Notes: generated by a model not told the origin, from the letters alone. A DNA stretch of 64,000 bases from Lentisphaerae bacterium RIFOXYA12_64_32 (GCA_001803235.1 MHBL01000100.1:1-64000); one strand, 5' to 3'; numbered from the stretch's first letter, positions 9,301-16,960 are shown. Numbers and translations are program-made.

Positions 9301-10715
9301 CGGTCGAGCTCAAGTGCGAGCGCGACACGGTCATTGCCGGCGAGCAGGTCGCGGTGCAGGGCAAGGAGGCGCACGCGGCCGCTATCCCGGCCGATGCCAC
9401 CCCTGGCCAGCGTGTGTGGCTGCAGTTTGAGGGTGCCTGGATCGATTTCACGGTCGTGCCGTTGGCGGACGTGTCGGTGAGCCTGGAGAAGAACGTGAAT
9501 CTGACGGTCACGGTCAGCAGCAGCCTGGCGCTGGCGGCGGATGGCGAGGTCTCTGCCGCGGGTACGGCGAAACCGGTGAAGCTCCGGCCGAATACTCCCG
9601 CGTCCGTGAGCTTCGACCTGGCGCCGCCGACACAGGAGGCTGCCGAACCGCTGGCGATCTGCGTCAAGGCGGGCGGGTTGGAACAGCACGCGGACCGCGT
9701 GCTGTTGACGCTGCAGGACTACGCGGCTGTGGCGGCGCTGCCCGAGACGTGGGAAACCGGCATGTGCTTCCGCGGCAAGCCGGAGCAGGCTGACCCTGGC
9801 GAGAGCGGCGCAAATGCCGTCGCCAAGGACGGGCTGCGCTGCGACGGCGTGGCGAGGAATGGGCTGTTCATGCATCCGCCATGGAAGGGCGGCGCGGGGT
9901 ATGTCTTTGCGCGCTACGCGCCGGTGGCGTTGCCGGCCGCGCCCGCCGCGGCGTTCCGCGCCGTGGTCGGTAAAGGCGACGGCAGTTACCTAGGCGACGG
10001 CATTCTCTACCAAGTCGTGGTCGTTGACGAGCAGGGCACGGAGACGCAGGCGGGGGAGCAGACCGTGACCACGCACGCCTGGCTGCCGATCGAAGCCGAC
10101 CTTTCGGCCTGGGCCGGCAAGACGGTGCGGATCAAGCTGGTGACCGACGTGGGCAGGGCCGACAACTCGGAGGGCGACTGGGGTTGCTGGGCCGACATGC
10201 GCCTGGAGAGTAAGGGCAAGCTTCTGCAGCGGACGCTGCAGAGCGACAGTGGCGCGTTCCGGACTGAGCCGGGCCCGATGCCCGTGCCGGGGCTCACGGT
10301 CGGACTGTTGCGCGGTGCGAAGCAGGGCTGGCTGCACTACGACGGCATCGGGCTGTCCGGCGGCTCGGGGCAGTACGGGAGTTCCGCGATGGTTAACGGC
10401 ATCGAGATCGGGCCCATGGCGCCGGCCGGCGGCGACGAAGGCAAGGGCGTCTGGGCCGAGAAAGTGTCCGTGCCGCTGACCCCGGCCGCCATGGCCACGC
10501 TCGCGTTCCGCAACCGGTTCGTGCTGCTGAACACCGGCAAGGATTGGTTCAAGGTGCGCCGGTTCTGGCTCGAACTCGAACTGGCCGACGGCCGCAAGTG
10601 CTCGTCGGACATCTCGTCGTCCGCCTTCACGCAGCCGCCCGGCTGGCCGCACGCCGAGGGCGTCGGCGTCCCGTTCGGCGAAGACATCACGGTCGATATC
10701 TGGTTCCGACCGTGA
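6345..10715 (+). CDS. Very large secreted protein, putative carbohydrate-active enzyme
   Basis: A 1456-residue protein begins with a signal peptide (MRHLIVCCLLVGVAGLSGAQ). The first 200 residues, from VDFEDLTGWTV to LYFDNLAVF, resemble a carbohydrate-binding beta-sandwich. A second beta-rich region follows. At about 485-800 is a likely barrel-like region with acidic and aromatic motifs (ILITDHETGW, STAYCDVHTSVTPW, VYSEGPNHFPYCG). The rest is a string of beta domains ending in a possible jelly-roll. This layout is common in large PVC glycan-degrading proteins, but no glycoside hydrolase family can be named with confidence. The start is supported by AAAGGAGAAG 8 bases upstream. The gene stands alone between PHP and the convergent cyclase gene, in a neighbourhood with sulfatases. 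Confidence 0.8.
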   Translation: MRHLIVCCLLVGVAGLSGAQEEKVGKRPYEMDWANRTTDDHPPLVDFEDLTGWTVEVKDSVAAFERTREQQIWGDYVGKLTYRAEKKGASPDVRILPPNPIVITQPFDAVSCWVYGNVWSYARDTSTPSVGVSALFEDGAGKEFDIHLATVTWKEWFLCHRRLTPEQIQAVAGGGKFKGFRITNGGNVEDRSLYFDNLAVFTEKFPALTFKPRPERGIPMFPGQGVGTNTGPGKLPFPTRLETILPDNLTKDFKTSVRQDGDAFVFAYDGTDGKLAYRLEPKTGRFSDISVRWDGRGGEIRPCVDGGVFLVGPKEAVVPEKAEHLGTQLQGDTVVSRWRFTAGDAAAEVTHTYRLWNKSLVIDTVAPGGQVAEVRYGRAQGLENPRLVTMPYYTYGGYGSGVRPAVVVSGAPETPLLLAGHTDWTLSNASMPWAENEVKDGAVAYNGGVRYTAKTDGKCNDCFERFFLVVSPRLEEVLPTIPNPMSPWKHVAGTHVWIAHGAGNRDSDIAHWTRMHRYGMTEILITDHETGWRDGGESFTFRTRPAPGKGGDEGQYNYARVMQDKLGFVYGPYNNFTDFAPVNEYWSPDLISRTSDNQLQTAWMRCYAPKPARAIEYASELPYIIQKKFRFSTAYCDVHTSVTPWSRVDYDARVPGAGTFIAVFYAYGEIMLHQKNAWNGPVYSEGPNHFPYCGLTDGNYAQDQSYRVPKNPWVVDFDLRKMHDLCCNFGMGSVEMFYGQDFSLGKTSEEVDASIDRFLSATVAFGHPGFFAGDGGQGRRLRGYYMLQQLHSRYTLGSAQEILYATADGKLVDSTAAMATGAYQRSQVATKYSNGCMTVVNGSPTERMQVTAFGRQLDLPPNGYVGWTEDGTIDVFSGDADGKRRDCAVTPAYLYVDGRGRFARFPKAASNGVGICRFLPENKFEIIPFENSDCGFAIGAVSAVALDEENKELGPAELRTSRGLTYVVPVKGAFSYLLVGGTPAAAVELKCERDTVIAGEQVAVQGKEAHAAAIPADATPGQRVWLQFEGAWIDFTVVPLADVSVSLEKNVNLTVTVSSSLALAADGEVSAAGTAKPVKLRPNTPASVSFDLAPPTQEAAEPLAICVKAGGLEQHADRVLLTLQDYAAVAALPETWETGMCFRGKPEQADPGESGANAVAKDGLRCDGVARNGLFMHPPWKGGAGYVFARYAPVALPAAPAAAFRAVVGKGDGSYLGDGILYQVVVVDEQGTETQAGEQTVTTHAWLPIEADLSAWAGKTVRIKLVTDVGRADNSEGDWGCWADMRLESKGKLLQRTLQSDSGAFRTEPGPMPVPGLTVGLLRGAKQGWLHYDGIGLSGGSGQYGSSAMVNGIEIGPMAPAGGDEGKGVWAEKVSVPLTPAAMATLAFRNRFVLLNTGKDWFKVRRFWLELELADGRKCSSDISSSAFTQPPGWPHAEGVGVPFGEDITVDIWFRP

Positions 10716-10725
10716 GGGGCGGCGA

Positions 10726-11547
10726 TCACGGCAGGATCGCGAACGCCCGCGCCGGGAACCCCAGCCCATTCTTCACCTTCGGCCAGGTCACGACGATCAG
10801 CGCGCCGGTTGGTGGCACCTTGTCGAGATTGGCCATCACCTCGATCTGATAGTGGCCGTGCTGCAGGATGTAGGTCTCCGAATCCATTTTGTCGGTCGTA
10901 TCGGTGTCCAACGCCTCGTGTCCGGTCGCCGTCACGCCACGTTCCTCGTAAAGGAACTTGATCGTCTCGAACGCCCAGGCGGGAAACGGGCAGTGCTTGA
11001 AGCGCTCGGGATTGCCGTCGAAATCTTTGTACATGTCGGTGCGCAGCGCCACGAACGATCCGTTCGGCACGCGGCCATGCTGTTGCTCCCACGCCATCAG
11101 GTCGGTTACCGAGAACGCGTGGTTTGGATCTTTGGCGAGGAACGGCGTGTCGTCGACCACGATGAGCGGCAGAATCATCTGCTTGAGCGGGATCTCGTCC
11201 ATCGTGATGCCGTTGTCGGCGAAATGCGCCGGTGGATCGACATGCGTGCCGTATTGCCCGACGATCTCGTAGACGGTGGTGTGGAAGCCGTCCTTGGCGA
11301 TCGTATACGCCTCGTGCGTCTTCGGATTGCCCGCCGGCGTCATCTTGGCCTGGCCGAAACCTGGCCACACTGGGCTGTCGGGACCGAAACTGTGGGTGAG
11401 GTCGACGAACTGTTTTGTCGCGATGATCTGGTAGGCGCGCGCGAGATCGCTCTCGGCGCGCGTCGCCGGCAGTGCGACGAAAGCCAGCATGCCGGCCGCT
11501 ATCGCGAGCCGCAGCGGCCGACGCACAATGGATTGGGCAGAGTCCAT
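10726..11547 (-). CDS. Secreted cyclase-family protein (kynurenine formamidase-like fold)
   Basis: The 273-residue product carries the metal-binding signature GQYGTHVDPPAHF (HxGTHxDxPxH pattern) of the cyclase/kynurenine formamidase family, and opens its mature part with FVDLTHSFGPDSPVWPG, also typical. These Mn or Zn amidohydrolases cleave formyl-amides, cyclic amides or isatin-like compounds. A signal peptide is visible (IAAGMLAFVALPATRA), so the enzyme probably acts in the periplasm. The ATG at 11547 is chosen because a strong GAGGGAGG site precedes it and it gives the signal peptide; the open frame extends 103 codons further but looks non-coding. It is convergent with the large secreted protein gene, only 10 bases apart. 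The substrate is unknown. Confidence 0.88.
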   Translation of the reverse strand: MDSAQSIVRRPLRLAIAAGMLAFVALPATRAESDLARAYQIIATKQFVDLTHSFGPDSPVWPGFGQAKMTPAGNPKTHEAYTIAKDGFHTTVYEIVGQYGTHVDPPAHFADNGITMDEIPLKQMILPLIVVDDTPFLAKDPNHAFSVTDLMAWEQQHGRVPNGSFVALRTDMYKDFDGNPERFKHCPFPAWAFETIKFLYEERGVTATGHEALDTDTTDKMDSETYILQHGHYQIEVMANLDKVPPTGALIVVTWPKVKNGLGFPARAFAILP

Positions 11548-12200
11548 CAGTGCCTCCCTCGAATCTCGGGCAGGAGTCATAGCGAAACTTGGTGGTGCTG
11601 TCCGCGCCGCAAGCGGGCCGCGCATAGTCCGGTCCAGGCCGGCCCCGATCAGACGGTCAGCCGGCGGCAGCATGTAGTGCATGTGCCGCATGCACGACCG
11701 CTCGGTCGCGTTGGAGTATCTGGCCATGCTCGATGTGCCTCGCGTGTTGCGGCTGTACGGTACCCCCGTTTCACGCTTTCGCCACCGAAACTCGGCAGAG
11801 TTCCGTAGGTGTGGTAGTACCACGGATGCAAGTCGGTACCCCCGGCGTGTCCGCACGCCGGTGCGCGGTGCGTTCCAAACGCCCTTCGACGAGTCGTGGC
11901 GCTGCGGTCCACTCTCCCGTCAGAACACCGTGGCCGAACGCACCTGCACACGCGGCGAAGCGCTCCAGCCTGGGGACAGGCTGGAGCACTGACCCGCCTG
12001 ACACAGATTGACTCGCGGGACTTTATCGATAGGGTATTGCCGTCCGCCTTGCTTCCATCAAGGAAACACCCTACGGAACTGACATGCGTCCAATGGCCGA
12101 TAGGTCCCTTGATCTCTCTGTCCCTTCGCACTACCTTCTCCGGCGTGACGCGGGACGGGCCCGCGCCACTGGCCGGCGGTGTACCGAGGAGAAGACGGAT
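11548..12200. other. Divergent intergenic region with a strong hairpin
   Basis: This gap separates the cyclase and SGNH hydrolase genes, which are divergent. At 11962-11987 lies a perfect hairpin with 11-base arms (GCTCCAGCCTG and its complement) and a GGGA loop. There is no following T-run, so it is not a standard terminator. A GGTACCCCCG word occurs twice around 11759 and 11842, and GTGGTAGTACCAC is a short palindrome near 11812-11824. No coding sequence with family resemblance was seen. Confidence 0.6.
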
Positions 12201-12950
12201 ATGCGCCTGACAGCCGCAGTGAGTGTGGTGGCGGCAATGGCTATGGGCGGTGTCGTCGTGGCGGCCGAAGGGACGGCGGCGCCCGCGCGCGTCGTGAACG
12301 CCGGCATTGGCGGGAACAACACGCGCGACCTCTTGGCGCGCCTGGACCGGGACGTGCTGCCCGAGAAACCGGACCTGGTCGTGCTCATGGCCGGCACGAA
12401 CGACGTGCTGAACCACGCGAACGCCGTGCCGCTGGCCGAGTACCGCACCAACCTGCAGCAGTTGGTCAAGCGCATCGGCGACACGGGCGCGAAACTCATC
12501 CTGATGACCATCCCGCCGTGCTACGAGCCGCACCTGCTGACGCGGCACCCGGCGGAGTTCTACGGCACGGCTGGCCCGAGCGGTGTCATCCGCCAGGCGA
12601 ACGAGGCGGTGCGCTCCGTGGCCAAGGAGAGCGGTGCGGTGCTCGTGGACCTGAATGTACTGTTCACCGTCCTGGGCGAGATCGGGCCAGGCGCCGGGTG
12701 CGTACTCCGCAACGAGGCGAACAGCAAGTCAGCGGACGGTGTGCACCCAACTGCGGCCGGGTATCGGCTCATCGCCACGGCCGTGTTCCAGGCGATTCAG
12801 GACCGGCAACTGCCGCACGCGAAGATCGTCTGCTTCGGCGACAGTATCACCTTCGGTGCGAACATGGCCGGTGCCGGCAAGGCGGAAGGCGACACGTATC
12901 CCGGGTACCTGGCGCGGTTGCTGGCGGCGGCGCCGGTTGCTGCACCGTGA
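12201..12950 (+). CDS. SGNH/GDSL hydrolase with circularly permuted motif order
   Basis: The 249-residue protein has a signal peptide (about 1-22) followed by VVNAGIGGNNT, the block II Gly region normally found after the nucleophile. VLMAGTNDV (block III, Asn67) comes next, then SADGVHPT (Asp179, His182). The nucleophile block FGDSIT (Ser215) comes last, 35 residues from the C-terminus, with TYPGYLARLL after it. In ordinary SGNH esterases the GDS block comes first. All catalytic residues are present, so the protein may be active as a secreted esterase or acetyl-hydrolase on glycans (inference). The start is supported by GAGGAGAAG. The gene ends cleanly at a TGA. Confidence 0.88.
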   Translation: MRLTAAVSVVAAMAMGGVVVAAEGTAAPARVVNAGIGGNNTRDLLARLDRDVLPEKPDLVVLMAGTNDVLNHANAVPLAEYRTNLQQLVKRIGDTGAKLILMTIPPCYEPHLLTRHPAEFYGTAGPSGVIRQANEAVRSVAKESGAVLVDLNVLFTVLGEIGPGAGCVLRNEANSKSADGVHPTAAGYRLIATAVFQAIQDRQLPHAKIVCFGDSITFGANMAGAGKAEGDTYPGYLARLLAAAPVAAP

Positions 12951-13137
12951 TGGGACGTAATGCGTATGAGGTGCAGGGAGTGCCAAACTCGACGCGTCGT
13001 CCTGAACCTGCGGGCAAGCAACTGTCTGCACCACGGATCGAGTCGCCCGGAGTCAGTGGCCCGGCCAGTCCCTTGGCCGGCGTCTCAGCTTCCACCCTTG
13101 CCCCCGACGCATTACTCCTGCGTGTGGTGCGTCAGTC

Positions 13138-13223
13138 CAACGTGGAGGCCAGGTCTCCCGGCCTGGTCTGGTTCGGTCGCGTCGCTGCGTCGCGCCGGGT
13201 CAGGAGGCCCGGCGCCCACCTTC
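13138..13223 (+). repeat. Dispersed repeat D, copy 1
   Basis: The sequence runs from GGAGGCCAGGTCTCCCGGCC to about CGGCGCCCACCTTC. It matches the reverse complement of 31901-31988 nearly throughout, and a weaker partial copy lies at 16909-16960. Its two halves each contain a short palindrome (GGCCAGGTCTCCCGGCC and GCCGGGTCAGGAGGCCCGGC), so it can form a two-stem structure. Confidence 0.8.
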
Positions 13224-13296
13224 ACTCCCATGTTACTGGCGGGCTGCGACAGAGTGGCCGGAGCGACTCGGACGGACAGTGAGTAACGCCCACGCA

Positions 13297-13337
13297 TGAC
13301 CGGGCGGTCCGCCGCCCGGGAACCGCTGACACATCAC
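13297..13337 (-). repeat. Short palindromic repeat, GCGTCAGCG family, copy 2
   Basis: Read on the minus strand this gives TGTCAGCGGTTCCCGGGCGG, a GGA loop region and CCGCCCGGTCAT. It differs from the copy at 1901-1941 by only a few bases. It lies in the gap between the SGNH hydrolase and the second sulfatase. Confidence 0.72.
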
Positions 13338-13413
13338 CCTGTCGCCATTGCGTACCTTGCGAACTCCGCGACGGTCGGTATCTTTACGGCAGCCAGGCGA
13401 TGGCGTGGCGGTG

Positions 13414-13508
13414 CCCCAGGCTCGTAGTCCCGCCTTTAGGCGGTCCGGGTCTTTCGAGTTGGCGAGGCGCATCCCGGACCGCCTAAAGGCGGGACTACGA
13501 GCCTGGGG
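13414..13508. mobile_element. Element J: long hairpin with 36-bp perfect arms
   Basis: The arms 13414-13449 and 13473-13508 are perfect 36-base inverted repeats separated by only 23 bases. Each arm starts CCCCAGGCTCGTAGTCCC and contains the inner palindrome CCGCCTTTAGGCGG. No coding sequence is present. The arm sequence CGTAGT-CCGCC resembles the outer part of the element at 57802-57944 (CGTAGTGCCGCC). It is probably a non-autonomous inverted-repeat element. Confidence 0.88.
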
Positions 13509-13784
13509 CGTTCGGGGGGCAGGGCTGCGTGGGCGGTGACCGGGCGTTGCCGCGCGAGGCGACGGTTCTCGCACCCGGCTGAAGCACGGGCGCAGGCTTC
13601 CGGCTGAAGCCGGGACTCAGGCGGGGAGCGGACCGGCCTGTTCGTCTGAGTCCCGCGTTGACGCGGAAGCGGGCGCGAGTCTTCGGCGAGCGCAGCGGGC
13701 GAAGGTCGGCAAGGGTGATATCAAGGTCGCCACGGCAACAGAATGACGCAGAGGAGCGATTACCGGAGAAAGGGACGAAGACGC

Positions 13785-15275
13785 ATGAAAGCCATCATGG
13801 TGATGTTCGATTCGCTGAACCGGCATATGTTGCCGGCGTACGGGTGCGAGTGGGTGCAGGCGCCGAACTTCCGGCGGCTGGCGGAACGGACGATGACGTT
13901 CGACAACTCCTACGTCGGCAGCATGCCGTGCATGCCGGCGCGGCGCGAGCTGCACACGGGCCGGTACAACTTCCTGCACCGGAGCTGGGGTCCGATCGAG
14001 CCGTACGACGACTCGATGCCGGAGCTCCTGAAACAGAAGGGCGTGCACTCGCACCTGGTCAGCGACCACTACCACTATTGGGAGGAGGGCGGCTGCAACT
14101 ACCACACGCGCTTTGCCACGTGGGAGAACGTGCGCGGGCAGGAGGGCGACCCGTGGAAGTGCCGTCTTGATGAGACCCTGGGCATACCGGAAGGCAGCCT
14201 TAACGATGTCTACCGCAAGGGCCCGTGGATGCGCCAGGACTGGGTCAACCGCACCTACATGCGTCGGGAGAAGGACCACTCGCAGGCGCGCACGTTCGGG
14301 CTGGGCCTGGAGTTTCTCGAGACGAACCGGGCGGCGGACAACTGGTTCCTGCAGCTCGAGACATTCGATCCGCACGAGCCGTATTTCACCTATGCGAAGT
14401 ACCTGAAGCTCTACGCTGACGCGTACAAGGGGCCGCACTGCGACTGGCCGACCTATGGCCGCGTCAAGGAGGCGCCCGAGTTTGTCCAGCACATCCGGTT
14501 TGTGAACGCGGCGCTGATCAGCATGTGCGACCACTACCTGGGCACGGTGCTGGACAAGATGGACGAACTGGACCTGTGGAAGGACACGCTGCTGATCGTG
14601 AACACGGACCACGGGTTCCTGCTCGGCGAGCACGGCTGGTGGGCCAAGTGCGTTCAGCCGTTCTACAACGAGGTTGCGCACACGCCGCTGTTCATCTGGG
14701 ACCCGCGCTGCGGCCGGGCCGGCGAGCGCCGCCGCAGCCTGGTGCAGACGATCGACTTGGCGCCGACCGTGTTGGAGTACTTCAACGTTGAGCGGCCCAA
14801 GGACATGCAGGGCGTGCCCCTGCGCGATACGGTGGCACGCGATCGGCCGGTGCGCGAGGCTGGGCTGTTCGGATTGCACGGCGCGCACGTGAACCTCACT
14901 GACGGCCGGTACGTGTACATGCGTGCCCCGATCGCGCCGGAGAACGGACCGCTGTTTGAGTACACGCTGATGCCGACCCACATGCGGCGCACGTTCGAGA
15001 CCAAGGAACTGCAGGACATCGGCCTGGCGGAACCGTTCGCGTTCACCAAGGGCTGCCGTACCATGAAGATCGGCGGGCGCACCTGGGTCAATCCGCACAC
15101 GTTCGGCACCCTGCTGTTCGACCTGGAGAAGGACCCGGCGCAGGAGCACCCGTTCCGCGACGAGGCGCTCGAGGCGCGGCTCTGCGGGCAGATGGCCGAG
15201 TTGATGCGCGCCAACGACGCACCCGCCGAGCAGTTCGAGCGCCTGGGGCTGGAGGAACCATGTCGGACACCATGA
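13785..15275 (+). CDS. Sulfatase of the alkaline phosphatase superfamily
   Basis: The 496-residue product is a second formylglycine-type sulfatase. It starts MKAIMVMFDSLNRHMLPAYG, has the active-site pentapeptide CMPAR (Cys49 to Arg53), the metal-binding stretch NTDHGFLLGEHGWWAK at about residue 270 and a C-terminal subdomain with LFDLEKDPAQEHPF. The start is the ATG at 13785, because the 14 codons upstream are basic and unlike the family. The site GGAGAAAGGGA lies upstream of it. No signal peptide is seen. The 3' end overlaps a truncated URO-D-like gene by four bases (ATGA), as in an operon. It differs in length and motif from the sulfatase at 386-1801, so the two are distant paralogues. Confidence 0.92.
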   Translation: MKAIMVMFDSLNRHMLPAYGCEWVQAPNFRRLAERTMTFDNSYVGSMPCMPARRELHTGRYNFLHRSWGPIEPYDDSMPELLKQKGVHSHLVSDHYHYWEEGGCNYHTRFATWENVRGQEGDPWKCRLDETLGIPEGSLNDVYRKGPWMRQDWVNRTYMRREKDHSQARTFGLGLEFLETNRAADNWFLQLETFDPHEPYFTYAKYLKLYADAYKGPHCDWPTYGRVKEAPEFVQHIRFVNAALISMCDHYLGTVLDKMDELDLWKDTLLIVNTDHGFLLGEHGWWAKCVQPFYNEVAHTPLFIWDPRCGRAGERRRSLVQTIDLAPTVLEYFNVERPKDMQGVPLRDTVARDRPVREAGLFGLHGAHVNLTDGRYVYMRAPIAPENGPLFEYTLMPTHMRRTFETKELQDIGLAEPFAFTKGCRTMKIGGRTWVNPHTFGTLLFDLEKDPAQEHPFRDEALEARLCGQMAELMRANDAPAEQFERLGLEEPCRTP

Positions 15276-15352
15276 CGTCCCGCCAGCGCTGGCTGGCTGC
15301 GGTTCGGGACGAGCCGCTCGACAGGTTGCCGTTCTGGCCGAAGTTTCTTCAA
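15272..15352 (+). pseudogene. 5' remnant of a uroporphyrinogen-decarboxylase-like gene
   Basis: The first 27 codons (MTSRQRWLAAVRDEPLDRLP then FWPKF) match the usual N-terminus of URO-D/methyltransferase-like proteins, which open with MTSRERW-type and DRLPFWP motifs. The start overlaps the sulfatase stop as ATGA; an ATG at 15260 with a GGAGGAACC site is an alternative. The homology ends exactly where the inverted-repeat element F begins, and the rest of the gene (about 300 codons) is missing. The intact gene probably acted with the sulfatase operon. The truncation is clear, but the original function is inferred from only 27 residues. Confidence 0.65.
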
Positions 15353-15572
15353 CCTGTGCGGGTAAATCCGGCCGTGGCGCCGCTCGTAGTGGTGTCGCAG
15401 TCCCGGCGATTGCCCGCCGGGCAAGACACCATCCCCGCGCCGCGCCGCCGCAACACGCCGGATGGGCTCTTGGCGCTCCACTTCGTTCCGCGCACTGCGA
15501 GCCCACTACGAACAGGCGCGTCCTGGCGTCCATGGCGGGGCATTTTATCTCTCAGGATTTACCCGCACAGGT
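15352..15572. mobile_element. MITE-like element F, copy 1
   Basis: Perfect 18-base terminal inverted repeats, ACCTGTGCGGGTAAATCC at 15352-15369 and GGATTTACCCGCACAGGT at 15555-15572, bound a 221-base element. The interior (CGCTCGTAGTGGTGTCGCAG, then GCCGGGCAAGACACC and GGATGGGCTCTTGGCG) matches the copy at 40080-40347. The left end truncates the URO-D-like gene. The right end supplies the stop codon of the minus-strand kelch-like gene. There is no transposase inside. Confidence 0.88.
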
Positions 15573-16497
15573 CGAGGCGCCAGACGTCGTTGACCAGCGG
15601 CCAGGCGTTGCCGCCGACAAGCCAGAGTTTGTCCTGGAAGACGTAGTAGGACTGCTCGTGGCGTTCGGACCAGATGGAGTCGGTCTTGAGTTCCGTCCAC
15701 GTGGCGCCGTCTGTGGTGTGCCACACGTCGTTCCAGTTTTTCGAGGGATTGTTCGACCACCCGCCCAGCAGCCACATGCGGTCTCTGAAGACGACCGCCG
15801 AGAACCAGATGCGCGGCGACCAGGGTGCGTGTGAAGTGACCTGAGTCCACTGCACGCCGTCGGTGGAGCACCAGACGTCGTTGTGTCCGGCGTAGGTGGG
15901 CACATAGTTGCCGCCGCCGAACACCCACAGCTTGCCGGCGAACGAGAGTGCGGCATGAAAAGCGCGCGGCGCCCAGGGCGCGCTGGCGGTGGCCAGCTCC
16001 CACGCCTTGCCGTCCGCCGAGCACCACACGTCGTTGCGCAGATGGCTTTCGTTGCCGTCGAAGTACCGTTCGAGGCCGCCGAGGATCCACATCTTGCCGT
16101 TGTGAACGACCCCCGCGGCGCCGAGTCGCGGGCTCCAGCCGGCGGTCATGGTGGCGTTGCGCCAGTCTGCGCCGTCGGTGCTGTACCAGACTTGGCTGCT
16201 GGCCGAGGCGCCGGCGAGGCGGCCGCCGTACCAGCCGCCCATGAACCACATCCGTTCGTCGAAGACGAGCGTGGTGGGCAGGTCGCTGTGTTCCCAGGCG
16301 GCGGTCTCGGTGGCGAGGGTCCAGTCTTTACCGTCCTGCGAACTCCACACGTCGCGCGGGCCGATGATGTTGGAGCTGAACCAGCCGCCGAGCAGCCACA
16401 TCCGGTCCTTGTAGACCACTTCGCCGCACGAGTCGCGCGGCGCCCACGCGGCGTGCTCGGTGACTTTCACCCAGACGGGAGATGTTGTGCTCATCAT
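15559..16497 (-). CDS. Kelch-like beta-propeller protein
   Basis: The 312-residue protein is made of about six repeats of roughly 50 residues, each with a pattern like W.P......V...(K/R)MW(L/I/F)(L/M)GG followed by a (D/Q)VW(S/Y/C)S.DG..W motif. This is the blade pattern of kelch or galactose-oxidase-type propellers, which usually bind other molecules. There is no signal peptide. The start is supported by GGGAGG five bases upstream of the first of two adjacent ATGs (16497 or 16494). The last residues LCG and the TAA stop are encoded by the end of element F, so the native C-terminus may have been replaced. The binding partner is unknown. Confidence 0.82.
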   Translation of the reverse strand: MMSTTSPVWVKVTEHAAWAPRDSCGEVVYKDRMWLLGGWFSSNIIGPRDVWSSQDGKDWTLATETAAWEHSDLPTTLVFDERMWFMGGWYGGRLAGASASSQVWYSTDGADWRNATMTAGWSPRLGAAGVVHNGKMWILGGLERYFDGNESHLRNDVWCSADGKAWELATASAPWAPRAFHAALSFAGKLWVFGGGNYVPTYAGHNDVWCSTDGVQWTQVTSHAPWSPRIWFSAVVFRDRMWLLGGWSNNPSKNWNDVWHTTDGATWTELKTDSIWSERHEQSYYVFQDKLWLVGGNAWPLVNDVWRLDLCG

Positions 16498-16596
16498 GAA
16501 ATCCTCCCAAGACACGGTGCAGACCGTCGGTGCTGTTCACCCAAAACCCAAATATGCGTCTGCCCTGACGGAAGGCAAGGCAGATCGTGCCGCGTG

Positions 16597-16857
16597 CAGG
16601 GCTGTTTCAAAGTCGGCTGTGCGAGTTGCCCCTGTGACGCTCCAGTAGGCCCTGCCTGTCCCTAGGCTGGGCCTCTCCGCTACGTGTGTTGGTGCGTGGG
16701 TCAGTGGCACTCTGGCTCAGTGTAGAATGCACTGCGCAACGGGCCGTCGGCGGGCATCTCGGAACGCACCTTCGCCCCGGCGTAGGGACACGCCGCGGGT
16801 CCCTCGATCCGTCATTTGCCCGGCCACGCTCAAACCGCCGACTTTGAAACAGCCCTG
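16597..16857. mobile_element. Element I: 261-bp MITE-like element with 21-bp perfect TIRs
   Basis: The ends 16597-16617 (CAGGGCTGTTTCAAAGTCGG and one more base) and 16837-16857 are perfect inverted repeats of 21 bases. The interior has no convincing ORF. The element sits between the kelch-like gene start and the giant protein gene's 3' end. No second copy of the arms was noticed in the window. Confidence 0.85.
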
Positions 16858-16908
16858 GGCCGCGTGTCGTGATGCGACCGTGAAGGTGGGGAATCGCGTG
16901 GTGCCAAC

Positions 16909-16960
16909 AAGGTGGAGGCCAGGTCTCCCGGCCCGGCCTGTGCGGCCTGGTTTGACCGGG
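16909..16960 (+). repeat. Dispersed repeat D, partial copy 2
   Basis: GGTGGAGGCCAGGTCTCCCG matches the left part of repeat D at 13138, after which the copy diverges (GCCCGGCCTGTGCGGCCTGG). It is only about 55 bases long and looks like a decayed or truncated copy close to element I. Confidence 0.65.

Noticed and set aside
6303-9875. Long minus-strand open frame of 1190 codons opposite the 1456-residue secreted protein gene
   Set aside because: It is a shadow of GC-rich coding sequence on the plus strand: high Arg/His/Val, no domain resemblance, no start site. The plus-strand protein has a signal peptide and a strong ribosome-binding site.
11962-11987. Rho-independent terminator
   Set aside because: The hairpin is perfect and strong, but no T-run follows on either strand, and it lies in a divergent gap. 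It is recorded as a hairpin only.
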